64,000 nt of DNA from Halobacteria archaeon AArc-dxtr1 (GCA_025517425.1 JAOPJY010000001.1:978217-1042216), one strand, 5' to 3'. Shown: positions 26,221-34,879, counted from the stretch's first letter. Numbers and translations are program-made. Notes: generated from the sequence alone by a model not told the origin.

Positions 26221-27057
26221 ATGAGTGCACTCGAATCGGATATCGTCGAGTTGTGGGAACGCAAGGAAGCTGGTGAAATTGACGCGGTCTCGGCGGGCGA
26301 GGACGCCCTCGCGACCGTAGACGAGTTCCTCGCGGCGCTCGAAGCCGGCGACGTTCGCGCGGCCGAACCGGTGGACGGAACCTGGGAGGCAAACGAGTGG
26401 GTCAAGCAGGGCATCCTGCTGAACTTCGGGCTGCGGGAGACCGTCCCGCGCGAGTACGGCGGCGTCACCTACCACGACGTGCTGCCCCTCGCCGACACCA
26501 GCGGGTACGGCGACCGCGGGAGCCGGAACACGCCCGACGGGACGGTCGTCCGACAGGGCGCCCACATCGGCTCGGACTGCATCCTGATGAGCCCGGCGTT
26601 CGTCAACATCGGCGCCCACGTCGGCGACGGGACCCTCGTCGACTCCTGTGACACCGTCGGCTCGTGCGCCCAGATCGGCGAGAACGTCAAACTCGGTGCG
26701 AACACCCTGATCGGCGGCGTCTTGGAACCGGTCGAGGACGCGCCCGTGATCGTCGAGGACAACGTCTCGCTGGGTGCGGGCTGTCGCGTCACCTCCGGCT
26801 TCGTCGTCGGCGAGAACTCGGTCGTCGGCGAGAACACCCTGTTGACGCCTCGAATTCCGGTCTACGACCTGGTCGAAGAGGAGGTCGTCTACGGCGAGCT
26901 GCCCGCAAACCGGCGCGCGTTCACCCGGTTCGTCGAGTCCTCGGTCGGCGATCACGACCTCTTCGAGGGCGGCGCCTACAAGCCCGCCGTCGTCGCGACG
27001 GATCTCGAGGACCGCACCCTCGAGGCGACCGAGCGCGAAGACGCGCTTCGCGAGTAG
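26221..27057 (+). CDS. dapD: Tetrahydrodipicolinate N-succinyltransferase
   Basis: 278 residues. The hexapeptide-repeat left-handed helix is visible from VVRQGAHIGSDCILMSP through VNIGAHVGDGTLVDSCDTVGSCAQIGENV, GANTLIGGVLEPVEDAPVIVEDNVSLGAGC and VVGENSVVGENTLL. It adds succinyl from succinyl-CoA, marking the succinylase branch, consistent with dapE four genes downstream. The N-terminal helices (residues 1-65) are typical of DapD. It starts 72 bases after dapB. Confidence 0.94.
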   Translation: MSALESDIVELWERKEAGEIDAVSAGEDALATVDEFLAALEAGDVRAAEPVDGTWEANEWVKQGILLNFGLRETVPREYGGVTYHDVLPLADTSGYGDRGSRNTPDGTVVRQGAHIGSDCILMSPAFVNIGAHVGDGTLVDSCDTVGSCAQIGENVKLGANTLIGGVLEPVEDAPVIVEDNVSLGAGCRVTSGFVVGENSVVGENTLLTPRIPVYDLVEEEVVYGELPANRRAFTRFVESSVGDHDLFEGGAYKPAVVATDLEDRTLEATEREDALRE

Positions 27058-27290
27058 GATCGGACGTCTCGTTTTCGAACTCGGCTACAGGTAGTGAACA
27101 GCGGTCGGTCTCGACAGCGTCGCTGCACCATGCACTCGATACCTGCTACGAGACGCCAGTGGATCCACCGCAGCGCCAGCCCGGCCGCTCGGTCAGGTTC
27201 GAGTGTACCCGAACTCGTGTCTCGGCTCGCTGAGCGGAATATCTTTGCAATCTACACACAATTCGTCCTACGTCACAGACCATCAATCAC

Positions 27291-27329
27291 GAATTTCAAA
27301 TAGAAATTCTGCATTCCAAAACATATTTT
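27291..27329 (+). promoter_or_regulatory. Dyad and TATA element ahead of the TPMVG-repeat gene
   Basis: The 299-base gap after dapD is GC-rich up to about 27240 and then turns AT-rich. GAATTTC-AAATA-GAAATTC (27291-27309) is a perfect 7-bp dyad, and ACATATTTT (27321-27329) follows, 28-36 bases before the ATG at 27357. This is the spacing of a haloarchaeal TATA box with a leaderless transcript, so the small gene downstream and lysA probably have their own promoter. Nothing else was recognised in the gap. Confidence 0.55.
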
Positions 27330-27356
27330 CCCATTCAGGGCAGCTATCGGTTACAG

Positions 27357-27563
27357 ATGATCTTTGAGTACAACGCAGCGGGACGAACGATGCCGAGCAC
27401 GCCGATGGTCGGCGTGAGTAGCGATGACCGACGAATGCAGACGCCGATGGTCGGTGCGAACACCGGCGCTCAGCTACCGCAGACGCCGATGGTCGGAAGC
27501 GGACAAACCACGACCGCACCCCGGCCGCCGATGCGTTCAACTGCCCCTGACCGATCCGACTGA
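27357..27563 (+). CDS. TPMVG-repeat microprotein in the lysine gene cluster
   Basis: 68 residues with three exact TPMVG pentapeptides at residues 15-19, 29-33 and 43-47, i.e. a strict 14-residue (42-nt) period. The spacers (VSSDDRRMQ, ANTGAQLPQ) are not conserved between units. The tail is Pro/Thr/Ser/Arg-rich and probably disordered. A TATA element sits the right distance upstream, and the gene lies on the operon strand, 89 bases before lysA. I do not recognise the family. It has no signal peptide, Cys pairs or membrane segment. An internal start at Met12 (27390) would still keep all repeats. Confidence 0.6.
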   Translation: MIFEYNAAGRTMPSTPMVGVSSDDRRMQTPMVGANTGAQLPQTPMVGSGQTTTAPRPPMRSTAPDRSD

Positions 27564-27652
27564 ACGACGAACAACGGTCGGGTCGGATCGCATCCCACTT
27601 TCGCCGTCTCAAACCCAAACGCTTGAATTCGCGGGGTCGCTTGAGATAGTCA

Positions 27653-28888
27653 ATGACCGACCTCGTGGACTCGCCGGCAGTCCGCCGGCTTGCAGACTGG
27701 GACGGGGAGCGGCTCGAATCGCTCGCCGCAGAGTACGACACGCCGCTGTACGTGACAGACGTAGACCGGGTGAAAGAGAACTACGCCCGATTTTCCGCTG
27801 CGTTCCCCGACGCGCACGTGATGTACGCAGCGAAGGCCCACACCGGAAAGGCGGTTCTCAACGCCGTCCTCGAGGCCGGCGGCGACATCGAGTGTGCCGC
27901 CTGGGGTGAGCTCCAGCGCTCGATCGACGCGGGCGCGGATCCGAACACGCTCCAGTACACCGCGGTCAATCCGCCGGCGCACGACCTGGACTACGCCGTC
28001 GATCTCGCAGACGGCGCGCCTGGACTGACGATCACGATCGGTGCGACCGATACGCTCGACCGCCTCGCCGAGCGCGGCTACGACGGCCGAATCGCGATCC
28101 GGATCAACCCCGGGATTGGAACGGGCCACCACGAGAAGGTCGCGACCGGCGCCGACGCGAAGTTCGGCATCCCCTACGAGCAGGTTCCCGAGGTCGCAGA
28201 CCGCGTGCGAGAGGAGTTCGAACTCGTCGGGCTCCACGCCCACGCCGGCAGTGGCGTGCTGACCGCCGATCTCGAGGACCACTGCCGAGCAATCGAACGC
28301 GTCGGCGAGATGGCCCGCCGTGTCGACGACGCTGATCTGGAGTTCGTCGACGTCGGCGGCGGCTACGGCGTTCCCTACCGCGAGGAGGAGCCGCCGCTCG
28401 ACCTCGAGAAGACGGCCGAAATGGTCCGCGACGCGGTTGGCGACCTCGACGCCCAACTGAAACTCGAGCCGGGACGCTATATCGTCGCCGACGCCGGACT
28501 CATCCTGACCGAAGTCAACACGATCAAAGAGACGCCGGACACGACCGTCGTCGGGGTCGACGCCAGCCTCTCGACGCTGATTCGACCCGCGATGTTCGGC
28601 TCGTACCACCCGATGCTGAACGTCACGGCGCCCGACCGAGAGCCCCACGAGGTGACCGTCGGCGGCCCGGTCTGTACGAGTGCGGACGTCTTCGCCCACG
28701 ACCGACCGATCGCCCGTCCGGAGCGCGGTGACGTGCTCGCAATCGGCAATGCGGGCTCCTACGGCTACGAGCTGGCCAACCAGTTCCACTCACAGCCAAA
28801 GCCGGCCGAGGTCGCCCTTGAGGGCGGTGAGGCGCGAATAGCTCGGCGCCGAGAGACGCTCGACGATGTGACGCGCCTGGAGCAGTAA
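27653..28888 (+). CDS. lysA: Diaminopimelate decarboxylase
   Basis: 411 residues, fold-type III PLP enzyme. YAAKAHTGKAVLNAV carries the PLP Lys, GLHAHAGSGV the stacking His, FVDVGGGYGVPYR the Gly-rich phosphate loop, LEPGRYIVADAG the substrate Arg region, and VGGPVCTSADVFA the C-terminal-domain Cys. It makes lysine from meso-DAP. It is followed 6 bases later by dapE, so the two are cotranscribed. Confidence 0.95.
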   Translation: MTDLVDSPAVRRLADWDGERLESLAAEYDTPLYVTDVDRVKENYARFSAAFPDAHVMYAAKAHTGKAVLNAVLEAGGDIECAAWGELQRSIDAGADPNTLQYTAVNPPAHDLDYAVDLADGAPGLTITIGATDTLDRLAERGYDGRIAIRINPGIGTGHHEKVATGADAKFGIPYEQVPEVADRVREEFELVGLHAHAGSGVLTADLEDHCRAIERVGEMARRVDDADLEFVDVGGGYGVPYREEEPPLDLEKTAEMVRDAVGDLDAQLKLEPGRYIVADAGLILTEVNTIKETPDTTVVGVDASLSTLIRPAMFGSYHPMLNVTAPDREPHEVTVGGPVCTSADVFAHDRPIARPERGDVLAIGNAGSYGYELANQFHSQPKPAEVALEGGEARIARRRETLDDVTRLEQ

Positions 28889-28894
28889 CGACAC

Positions 28895-30010
28895 ATGAGC
28901 TTCGACATCGAGGCGTTCCACGCCGACGCGGTCCGGACACCCTCCCACGAGGACGTCTCCGAGATGCGTGAGCTGCTGTGCGAGACGCTTCGAGAGGCGG
29001 GTATCGAGCCGGAGGTAGACGAGCTCGGCAACGTGATCGCGAGTCGAGGCCCCGGAGCGTCGGGAGCCGACGAGGCGAACGAGAACGGCGAAACAGAGGG
29101 GCCACACGTCGTCCTGAACACCCACATCGACACCGTCGCACCTCACGTCCCCTACGAACGCGACGGCGACGTCGCCCGGGGACGCGGCGCCTGCGACGCG
29201 AAGGGCCCGCTCGCGGCCCTGCTCGCAGCGTTCCTGCGGGTCGAACCGGAGGCGGGAACGATCACGCTCGCGATTACACCCGACGAGGAGACCCTGATGA
29301 CGGGTGCCGAGGGGCTCGCGGGTCGGCTCTCGGCAGATTGCTACATCGTCGGCGAGCCGACTGACCTCAACGTCTGCGTCGCCGCCCGCGGGCAGTGCGA
29401 GGCGACGATCACGGTGACGGGCGAGGAGGGCCACGCCGCCAGCGTCCCCGCCGAACGAAACCCCGCGTTCGGTGTCTCGAACGTGCTCGCCGCGCTTCGG
29501 ACGTTCGACGAAGAGACGGGAACGGACGAGGATCCCGTCCTCGGCGAGCCGAAGCTGACGCCCACCGTTCTCTCCGGCGGCGAAGCGCCCAACCGGGTTC
29601 CACAGCGGTGTCAAGTCACGGTCGACCGCCGGAGCGTCCCCCCGGAGACGAGCGAGGAGTTCGAGGCGGCGCTGGCCGAGTACCTGGCGGAGCGCGTCCC
29701 CACCGAGCTGTCGATCTCGGTCGATCTCATCCGGCCGGACACGCCGTTTCCGAAGGCGTTCGCGACCGACGAGAGTGAAGCCGTGGTGCGGGCACTACAG
29801 GCAGAAAGCGGCGGCGACGTGCGCCCGTTCGGCGCGGCGACCGAGGCCGGCTTCTTCGCCGCCAACGCGCCGACGGTCGTCTTCGGGCCCGGCGTCCTCG
29901 CCGACGAGGAGGGCGCGGTCGCACACGCGGAACGCGAGTACGTTCGCGTCGCGGAGATCCACCGGGCGGCCGACGCGATCGAGGGCGCTGTCCGGCGCCT
30001 GCTAGAGTGA
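28895..30010 (+). CDS. dapE: Succinyl-diaminopimelate desuccinylase (M20)
   Basis: 371 residues. VVLNTHIDTVAPH, RGRGACDAKGPLAALLAAFL, ITPDEETLMTGAEGL, YIVGEPTDLNVCVAARGQCE and the dimerisation-domain GEEGHAASVPAERNP are the M20 metal ligands and lid. It removes succinate from N-succinyl-LL-DAP. Deacylases of ornithine/lysine pathways look similar, but position next to lysA and dapD supports DapE. No dapF epimerase lies between lysA and dapE. Confidence 0.88.
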   Translation: MSFDIEAFHADAVRTPSHEDVSEMRELLCETLREAGIEPEVDELGNVIASRGPGASGADEANENGETEGPHVVLNTHIDTVAPHVPYERDGDVARGRGACDAKGPLAALLAAFLRVEPEAGTITLAITPDEETLMTGAEGLAGRLSADCYIVGEPTDLNVCVAARGQCEATITVTGEEGHAASVPAERNPAFGVSNVLAALRTFDEETGTDEDPVLGEPKLTPTVLSGGEAPNRVPQRCQVTVDRRSVPPETSEEFEAALAEYLAERVPTELSISVDLIRPDTPFPKAFATDESEAVVRALQAESGGDVRPFGAATEAGFFAANAPTVVFGPGVLADEEGAVAHAEREYVRVAEIHRAADAIEGAVRRLLE

Positions 30011-30038
30011 CGGCAAAGCAGAGGAACGAAGGAGGACG

Positions 30039-31427
30039 TTATTGTGAGAGGTCGTCGACGAGGTCGTCGGCAACGCCCGTGTAGGTCGCCGGGGAGAGCG
30101 CGCGCAGCTCCTCGCGAACGTCCTCGTCGACGTCGAGTTCGTCGAAGAGAGTCTGAAAGTCCGCTAGGGTGACGTTCTTCCCGCGGGTGAGTTCCTTGAC
30201 TTGCTCGTAGGCGTCGTCTTGTCCTTCCCGGCGGAGGATCGTCTGGACCGCCTCGCCGATGATTTCGGGGGTGTTCTCGAGCTCCTCGCGCATGACGTGC
30301 TCGTTGGGGACGACCTTTCCGAGTCCGGCGGCGGTCTTCTGGTAGCCGATGAGACAGTGAGCGAAGGCGGCGCCGATATTTCGCTTGACCGTCGAGTCCG
30401 AGAGGTCGCGCTGGAGCCGGGAGGTCGTCACGTAGTCGCCGAGGAAGGCGAGGTCGGAGTTGGCCTTCGAGAGGTTGCCCTCGCTGTTCTCGAAGTCGAT
30501 CGGGTTGACCTTGTGGGGCATCGTCGACGACCCGGTCTCGCCGGCGACGGTCTCCTGACCGAGGTAGCGATCCGAGACGTAGAGCCACATGTCCCGGTCG
30601 AGGTCGAGGAGGACGGTGTTCGCGCGCTCGAAGGCGTCGAACAGCGCCGCGATGTCGTCACAGGGGTTGACCTGCGTCGTAATGGGGATGAACTCGAGGC
30701 CCAGCCCCTCGACGAAGTCGCGGGCGAACGCCCGCCAGTCGACGTCGGGGTAGGCCGCGACGTGGGCGGCGTACGTTCCCGAGGCGCCACCGAGCTTGCC
30801 GGCGAGTGCGTCGGTCGCCTCGCGGATGGTTGCGGTCGCTCGACCGAGGCGGGCGGCGTAGACGGCCATCTCCTTGCCGAACGTCGTCGGCGTCGCGGGC
30901 TGGCCGTGCGTCCGGGCGAGCATCGGCAGGTCGCGGTACTCTCGAGCCATCCTGGCGAGAGCGTCCTGAACGTCGTAGAGTTGGGGCAAGAGCACCTCGT
31001 CGACGGCGTCCCGGATCAGCAGTCGGTGGGCGAGGTTGTTGACGTCCTCGCTGGTGAGGCCGAAGTGGATCCACGCGGAGGCGTCGCTCTCGTCGGAGAG
31101 GCGGTGGCGAATGAAGTATTCGACGGCCTTGACGTCGTGGTTGGTCGCGTCGAACTCCTCGTGACCGTCCGTCTCGAGCTTCTTCACCAGCTGAGCGTCC
31201 TCTTCGGCGAAGTGGCGGTAGAGGCTGCGGAGTTCCTGACGAGCGGCGGTGTCGAGTTGGAGTGGCGTCACCTCGGCGTCTGCGAGCGCGATCAGGTACT
31301 CGGCCTCGACGCGGACGCGGGCCCGCATCAGTGCGGCCTCGCTGGCGTACGGCGAGAGAGGGGCCGTTCGACCGTCGTACCGGCCGTCTATCGGCGAGAC
31401 GGCGTACAGCGCGTTCGTGTCGGTCAT
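30039..31427 (-). CDS. purB: Adenylosuccinate lyase
   Basis: 462 residues. YAVSPIDGRYDGRTAPLSPYASEAAL at the start, TSEDVNNLAHRLLI, ARTHGQPATPTTFGKEM with the catalytic His, and the fumarase-superfamily signature GSSTMPHKVNPIDFENSEGNL near residue 290. It acts twice in purine synthesis, splitting SAICAR and adenylosuccinate. ATG at 31427 was chosen for MTDTNALYAV. It converges on dapE and is divergent from purNH, sharing the purine pathway. Confidence 0.95.
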   Translation of the reverse strand: MTDTNALYAVSPIDGRYDGRTAPLSPYASEAALMRARVRVEAEYLIALADAEVTPLQLDTAARQELRSLYRHFAEEDAQLVKKLETDGHEEFDATNHDVKAVEYFIRHRLSDESDASAWIHFGLTSEDVNNLAHRLLIRDAVDEVLLPQLYDVQDALARMAREYRDLPMLARTHGQPATPTTFGKEMAVYAARLGRATATIREATDALAGKLGGASGTYAAHVAAYPDVDWRAFARDFVEGLGLEFIPITTQVNPCDDIAALFDAFERANTVLLDLDRDMWLYVSDRYLGQETVAGETGSSTMPHKVNPIDFENSEGNLSKANSDLAFLGDYVTTSRLQRDLSDSTVKRNIGAAFAHCLIGYQKTAAGLGKVVPNEHVMREELENTPEIIGEAVQTILRREGQDDAYEQVKELTRGKNVTLADFQTLFDELDVDEDVREELRALSPATYTGVADDLVDDLSQ

Positions 31428-31605
31428 GTGAGAGCGTGTTGTACCGCAGCGCAAAAGCGTGTCGAAGCGCGTCCGATGCAGAGGTCGTTCCTGTACATAC
31501 TCTCGTACGAACCACCGTACTGTTTAGGCAAAGTAATGCACAGGTGTGGATACAATTCGACCCGAGACCGCAACCACTTTCTCGCTCGCGAGCGCCACAT
31601 CGGGT

Positions 31606-33282
31606 ATGACGCGCATCGCCGGGATGGCCGGCAACCGAGGGCGTAACCTGTTGAACATCGCCGACCGAGCGCCGGGCGGCGCCGAACTCGCCGTGGTGCT
31701 TACGAACAGTCCGGACGCGCCGGTGCTCGAGGCCGCCGCCGAGCGCGGGATTCCGACCGAAGTCGTCCCGCGCGAGGGGGCGAGCCGCCGGGAGCACGAG
31801 GCCGCCGTCAACGAGGCGCTCGCCGACTACGAGTTCGACCTCGTCTGTCTGGACGGCTATATGCGCATCCTCTCGGAGACCTTCCTCGAGGCCCAGCCGA
31901 CGACTATAAACGTCCACCCCTCGCTGCTACCCGCCTTCCCCGGGACGGACGCCTGGGGCGACGCGCTCGACGCGGGCGTCTCGGTGACGGGCTGTACGGT
32001 CCACGTCGTCACGGACGCCACCGACGACGAGGGCGACGTGATCGAGTCAGAAGTCGACGCCGGCCCGATCGTCACCCAGGAGCCGGTCCCGATCTACGAG
32101 GGAGACGACGCCGAGGCGCTCAAAGAGCGCGTCCTCTACGAGGGCGAGTTCCGCGCGTACCCCCGCGCCGTGAAGTGGTTCGCCGAGGGCGCGGTTTCAG
32201 TAGATGAGGGCGCCGGTGAGGTGACCGTCGACGCCGACACCGCCGACGCCGAGGACGGCGACGAACTCCCCTCACGCCGGCTGACTTCGAGCGACCGCGT
32301 CGACACCCTCCGATACGGGGAGAACCCCCATCAGAACGCCGCGGTCTACGCCGACTACACCTGCGAGGAGGCGAGCGTCGTCCACGCAGACCAGCTAAAC
32401 GAGGGCGCCAAAGCGCTCTCGTACAACAACTACAACGACGCCGACGGCGCGCTCAATCTGATCAAGGAGTTCGACGAGCCCGCCGCGGCCGTCATCAAGC
32501 ACACTAACCCAGCGGGCTGTGCCACGGCCGATTCGCTGGCCGAGGCCTACGAGAAGGCCCTCTCGACGGACCCGATGAGCGCCTTCGGCGGCATCGTCGC
32601 CCTGAATCGCGAGTGCGACGCCGCCACTGCAGAACAGATTACGGACTCGTTCAAGGAGGTCGTCGTCGCACCCGGCTACACCGATGAGGCCCTGGAGGTG
32701 CTCTTCGAGAAGGATAATCTGCGCGTGCTGGATGTTGGTGGCGAGGCGCATAGCGCCTCGGATGCGAGCGGCGACGAGCCGCGAGCGCTCGGAGAGGGCG
32801 AGACCGAGCGTTTCACAGAAAAACCGATCGTCGGCGGCCGACTCGTCCAGGAGCGCGACGACCAGTCGGTTTCGATCGACGACCTGGAGGTCGTCACCGA
32901 GCGCGAGCCGACCGACGAGGAACTCGAGTCGATGGTGTTCGCCTGGCAGACGCTCAAACACGTCAAGTCCAACGGCATCCTCCTGACGAAGGGAACCGAG
33001 ACAGTCGGCGTTGGCATGGGCCAAGTTTCGCGCGTCGACGCAGTCCGGCTGGCCGCGATGAAAGCCGACGAGCACGCCGAGGGGAAAGACGCCGAGGGCG
33101 CCGTGATGGCCTCGGACGCGTTCTTCCCGTTCCCGGACGGCATTGAGGAGGCCGCCGACGCCGGAATCGAGGCGGTCGTCCAGCCCGGCGGCTCGGTCAA
33201 CGACGAAGACGTAATCGCAGCTGCCGACGAACACGACATTGCGATGGCGTTTACCGGCCAGCGGAGTTTTAGACACGACTGA
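31606..33282 (+). CDS. purNH: PurN-PurH fusion (GAR formyltransferase-like plus AICAR formyltransferase)
   Basis: 558 residues. Residues 1-190 are a PurN-type formyltransferase domain (IAGMAGNRGRNLL, LVCLDGYMRILS, INVHPSLLPAFPG and VTGCTVHVVTD). From about residue 225 the AICAR transformylase part begins (LRYGENPHQNAAVYAD, VIKHTNPAGCATADSL, SAFGGIVALNRE, KSNGILLT, DAFFPFPDGIEEA, QPGGSVNDEDVI, FTGQRSFRH). The IMP cyclohydrolase half of bacterial PurH is replaced by the PurN-like domain, an arrangement known in haloarchaea, where PurO closes the ring. Between LRVLDVGGE and TEKPIVGG is a 25-residue insertion made from palindromic DNA at 32742-32760. Confidence 0.93.
   Translation: MTRIAGMAGNRGRNLLNIADRAPGGAELAVVLTNSPDAPVLEAAAERGIPTEVVPREGASRREHEAAVNEALADYEFDLVCLDGYMRILSETFLEAQPTTINVHPSLLPAFPGTDAWGDALDAGVSVTGCTVHVVTDATDDEGDVIESEVDAGPIVTQEPVPIYEGDDAEALKERVLYEGEFRAYPRAVKWFAEGAVSVDEGAGEVTVDADTADAEDGDELPSRRLTSSDRVDTLRYGENPHQNAAVYADYTCEEASVVHADQLNEGAKALSYNNYNDADGALNLIKEFDEPAAAVIKHTNPAGCATADSLAEAYEKALSTDPMSAFGGIVALNRECDAATAEQITDSFKEVVVAPGYTDEALEVLFEKDNLRVLDVGGEAHSASDASGDEPRALGEGETERFTEKPIVGGRLVQERDDQSVSIDDLEVVTEREPTDEELESMVFAWQTLKHVKSNGILLTKGTETVGVGMGQVSRVDAVRLAAMKADEHAEGKDAEGAVMASDAFFPFPDGIEEAADAGIEAVVQPGGSVNDEDVIAAADEHDIAMAFTGQRSFRHD
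32742..32760. repeat. Perfect 8-bp palindrome with 3-nt loop inside purNH
   Basis: CGAGGCGC-ATA-GCGCCTCG is a perfect 8-bp stem with an ATA loop, immediately followed by further symmetric DNA (GCGGC-GACGA-GCCGC, then CGAGCGCTCG). It encodes the low-complexity insertion of the fusion protein and has the same stem-3nt-stem architecture as the array at 12.5 kb. Confidence 0.75.
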
Positions 33283-33350
33283 GTCGCGCGAAGGAGTATC
33301 TACAGCTCGAATTGTCACGCAGAGACGAGTTCGGAACGCCAACCGATGGC

Positions 33351-33358
33351 AACTATAA
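33351..33358 (+). promoter_or_regulatory. TATA box of the flavin-reductase-like gene
   Basis: ACTATAAAG at about 33351-33359 is a near-ideal TATA box 35-43 bases before ATG 33394, giving a leader of roughly 10-15 bases. It supports 33394 rather than 33346 as the start, since 33346 lies upstream of the box. Confidence 0.65.
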
Positions 33359-33393
33359 AGGTCGGGTTGTGCGTGTTCGAAGCTAGTGGGACG

Positions 33394-33846
33394 ATGGCGA
33401 TCAAACAGGAAGTCGAAATGAGCGCCGCGGAGGTAGACGAGTTCCTCGGTCGACACGAGACCGGAGTCCTCTCGCTCGCGCGGGCGGACGAGCCCTACGC
33501 GATCCCGATCTCGTATGGGTACGACGACGGCGAGCGCCAGGTGTACCTGCGTCTCGTTTCGGTCCCCGACAGCGAGAAACGGCGGTTTTTAGACGCCGAT
33601 CCGGACACACGGCTGGTCGTCTACGACGAGTCGGATGCTGTCTATCGGAGCGTCATCGTGACCGGCACACTCGAGAACGTCTCTCCAGCGGCACTGACGC
33701 CCGAAGAGATCGTCCAGTACGGACAAGCAAAGCGGCCGCTGTTCGAAATCTGGGCTGACGGGAAAGCCGACCTCGATATCGAACTGTACCGGATCGACGC
33801 GGCGGAGATCGCGGGCCGACGAACCGTTCTCGATCGAGAAGAGTAA
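33394..33846 (+). CDS. Pyridoxamine 5'-phosphate oxidase-like flavin-binding protein
   Basis: 150 residues. EFLGRHETGVLSLARADEPYAIPISYGYDDGERQVYLRL is the beta-barrel start of the PNPOx-like split barrel, and KRRFLDADPDTRLVVYDESDAVYRSVIVTGTLENV the FMN-contacting region. Such single-domain haloarchaeal proteins bind FMN or F420; the substrate is unknown. The TATA box position fixes the ATG at 33394. It converges on the zinc-ribbon gene with a 1-base gap. Confidence 0.8.
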   Translation: MAIKQEVEMSAAEVDEFLGRHETGVLSLARADEPYAIPISYGYDDGERQVYLRLVSVPDSEKRRFLDADPDTRLVVYDESDAVYRSVIVTGTLENVSPAALTPEEIVQYGQAKRPLFEIWADGKADLDIELYRIDAAEIAGRRTVLDREE

Positions 33847-33847
33847 G

Positions 33848-33994
33848 CTAGTTCTGCGATGTCGAGGCGAACGTCGTCTCCGACACTGTCGCGCTACAGA
33901 CCGGACACCCGTGGGAGAGAATCGCCGCTCGCATCGACTCGTTGACCTCGATCTCCTGCCCACAGTCGGGGCACGTGAACTCGTATCTACTCAT
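33848..33994 (-). CDS. Small zinc-ribbon protein (DUF7560-like)
   Basis: 48 residues: MSRYEFTCPDCGQEIEV and HGCPVCSATVSE form two Cys-x2-Cys knuckles separated by 18 residues. Such small CPxCG proteins are abundant in haloarchaea and mostly uncharacterised. An in-frame ATG at 34030 would add 12 residues (MSVATSPTDPPD); I chose 33994 because the conserved part begins there, but the longer form is possible. Confidence 0.7.
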   Translation of the reverse strand: MSRYEFTCPDCGQEIEVNESMRAAILSHGCPVCSATVSETTFASTSQN

Positions 33995-34099
33995 GTCGGG
34001 TGGGTCTGTCGGAGACGTTGCCACGCTCATAGCTGTGCGTGGGACGCATATAGGAATAGGGTTCGTTGCCGGGGCGGAGTAGGTCTCGAAGCATTTTTA

Positions 34100-34762
34100 T
34101 TAGGGCTGGTTGTCCAGGATCGCGTCGAAGAGTTTCGTCTGTGCAGCAGCGAGATGTTCGGCGACCGTCGAGCCGGAGATATCGAGCGCGTCGGCTACCT
34201 CCCCAGCGTTGGCTCGTTTCGGGCGTTCGAAGTAGCCCATTCGGTGGGCCGTCTGGAGTACCTCCCGCTGGCGGTCCGTAAGTTGGCTCCGGTCGACAAA
34301 GACACCGGTTTCGCCGCCGTGCTCTTGTTGGGAGTGCAGCAGCCGTTCGACGTCGAAAGACGTGTACCGATCGGCGAGCTCGCCGAGAATCGAGCGGAGT
34401 CGCTCCATGTTCGGGGCGTGAAACGTCAGGTGGAGCGTCGACCCCTCCGCCCGAACGTCGGTAATAGGACAATCAAAGCGTTCGATGGCCTCGCAGGGAC
34501 AGCCCGAGTCGAGTTGACGTTCGAACCGAATGGCGGTACTCGAGCCGTAGGCGAACACCGGCGAAAGCGCTGGATCGAGGTCGAGTTCCTCGAATGGCGT
34601 GTCGGTTTCGAGGAGAAACTCCGCGGTGACGCGCTCGGGCGTGTCTGGGTTAACGCTCGTTGCGACCGACCGAGCCCGGCCGCCGGCCGCAGCGGCGGCG
34701 TCTACGACGGGACAGTCGGGCGGATCGGCAATTCTGACTTCTGCGCGGATCCCGGCCGGCAT
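34100..34762 (-). CDS. Bacterio-opsin activator-type HTH regulator
   Basis: 220 residues. The C-terminal LTDRQREVLQTAHRMGYFERPKRANAGEVADALDISGSTVAEHLAAAQ is the HTH_10 domain typical of Bat-like haloarchaeal regulators; the N-terminal 150 residues form the accompanying ligand/sensor-like beta domain (AEFLLETDTPFEELDLDPALSPVFAYGSS). It contains the CPCEAI segment but no PAS or GAF domain. It is divergent from an HTH gene at 34880, sharing a 117-base AT-rich gap (TTAAAAAC and CATATTTAG boxes), so cross-regulation is likely. Target unknown. Confidence 0.82.
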   Translation of the reverse strand: MPAGIRAEVRIADPPDCPVVDAAAAAGGRARSVATSVNPDTPERVTAEFLLETDTPFEELDLDPALSPVFAYGSSTAIRFERQLDSGCPCEAIERFDCPITDVRAEGSTLHLTFHAPNMERLRSILGELADRYTSFDVERLLHSQQEHGGETGVFVDRSQLTDRQREVLQTAHRMGYFERPKRANAGEVADALDISGSTVAEHLAAAQTKLFDAILDNQP

Positions 34763-34879
34763 CGGTAGACGGTGGTGGTCGTGGACACCTAAACCCACCG
34801 CCACAGATGTGGTGCTTAAAAACCCCCATATTTAGTGGGAGCGATTTCGTACCCGTGGGGGCGCTACCATCAGGTATCG

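Noticed and set aside
25255-26955. Long minus-strand open frame of 566 codons opposite dapA end, dapB and dapD
   Set aside because: Antisense to three certain genes; high-GC DNA leaves long empty antisense frames. No family motif seen.
27650-28789. Minus-strand frame of 379 codons opposite lysA
   Set aside because: Covers lysA on the opposite strand; composition mirrors lysA codons and no domain is recognised.
30201-31646. Plus-strand frame of 481 codons opposite purB
   Set aside because: Mirror of purB; extends into the purNH promoter and has no motif.
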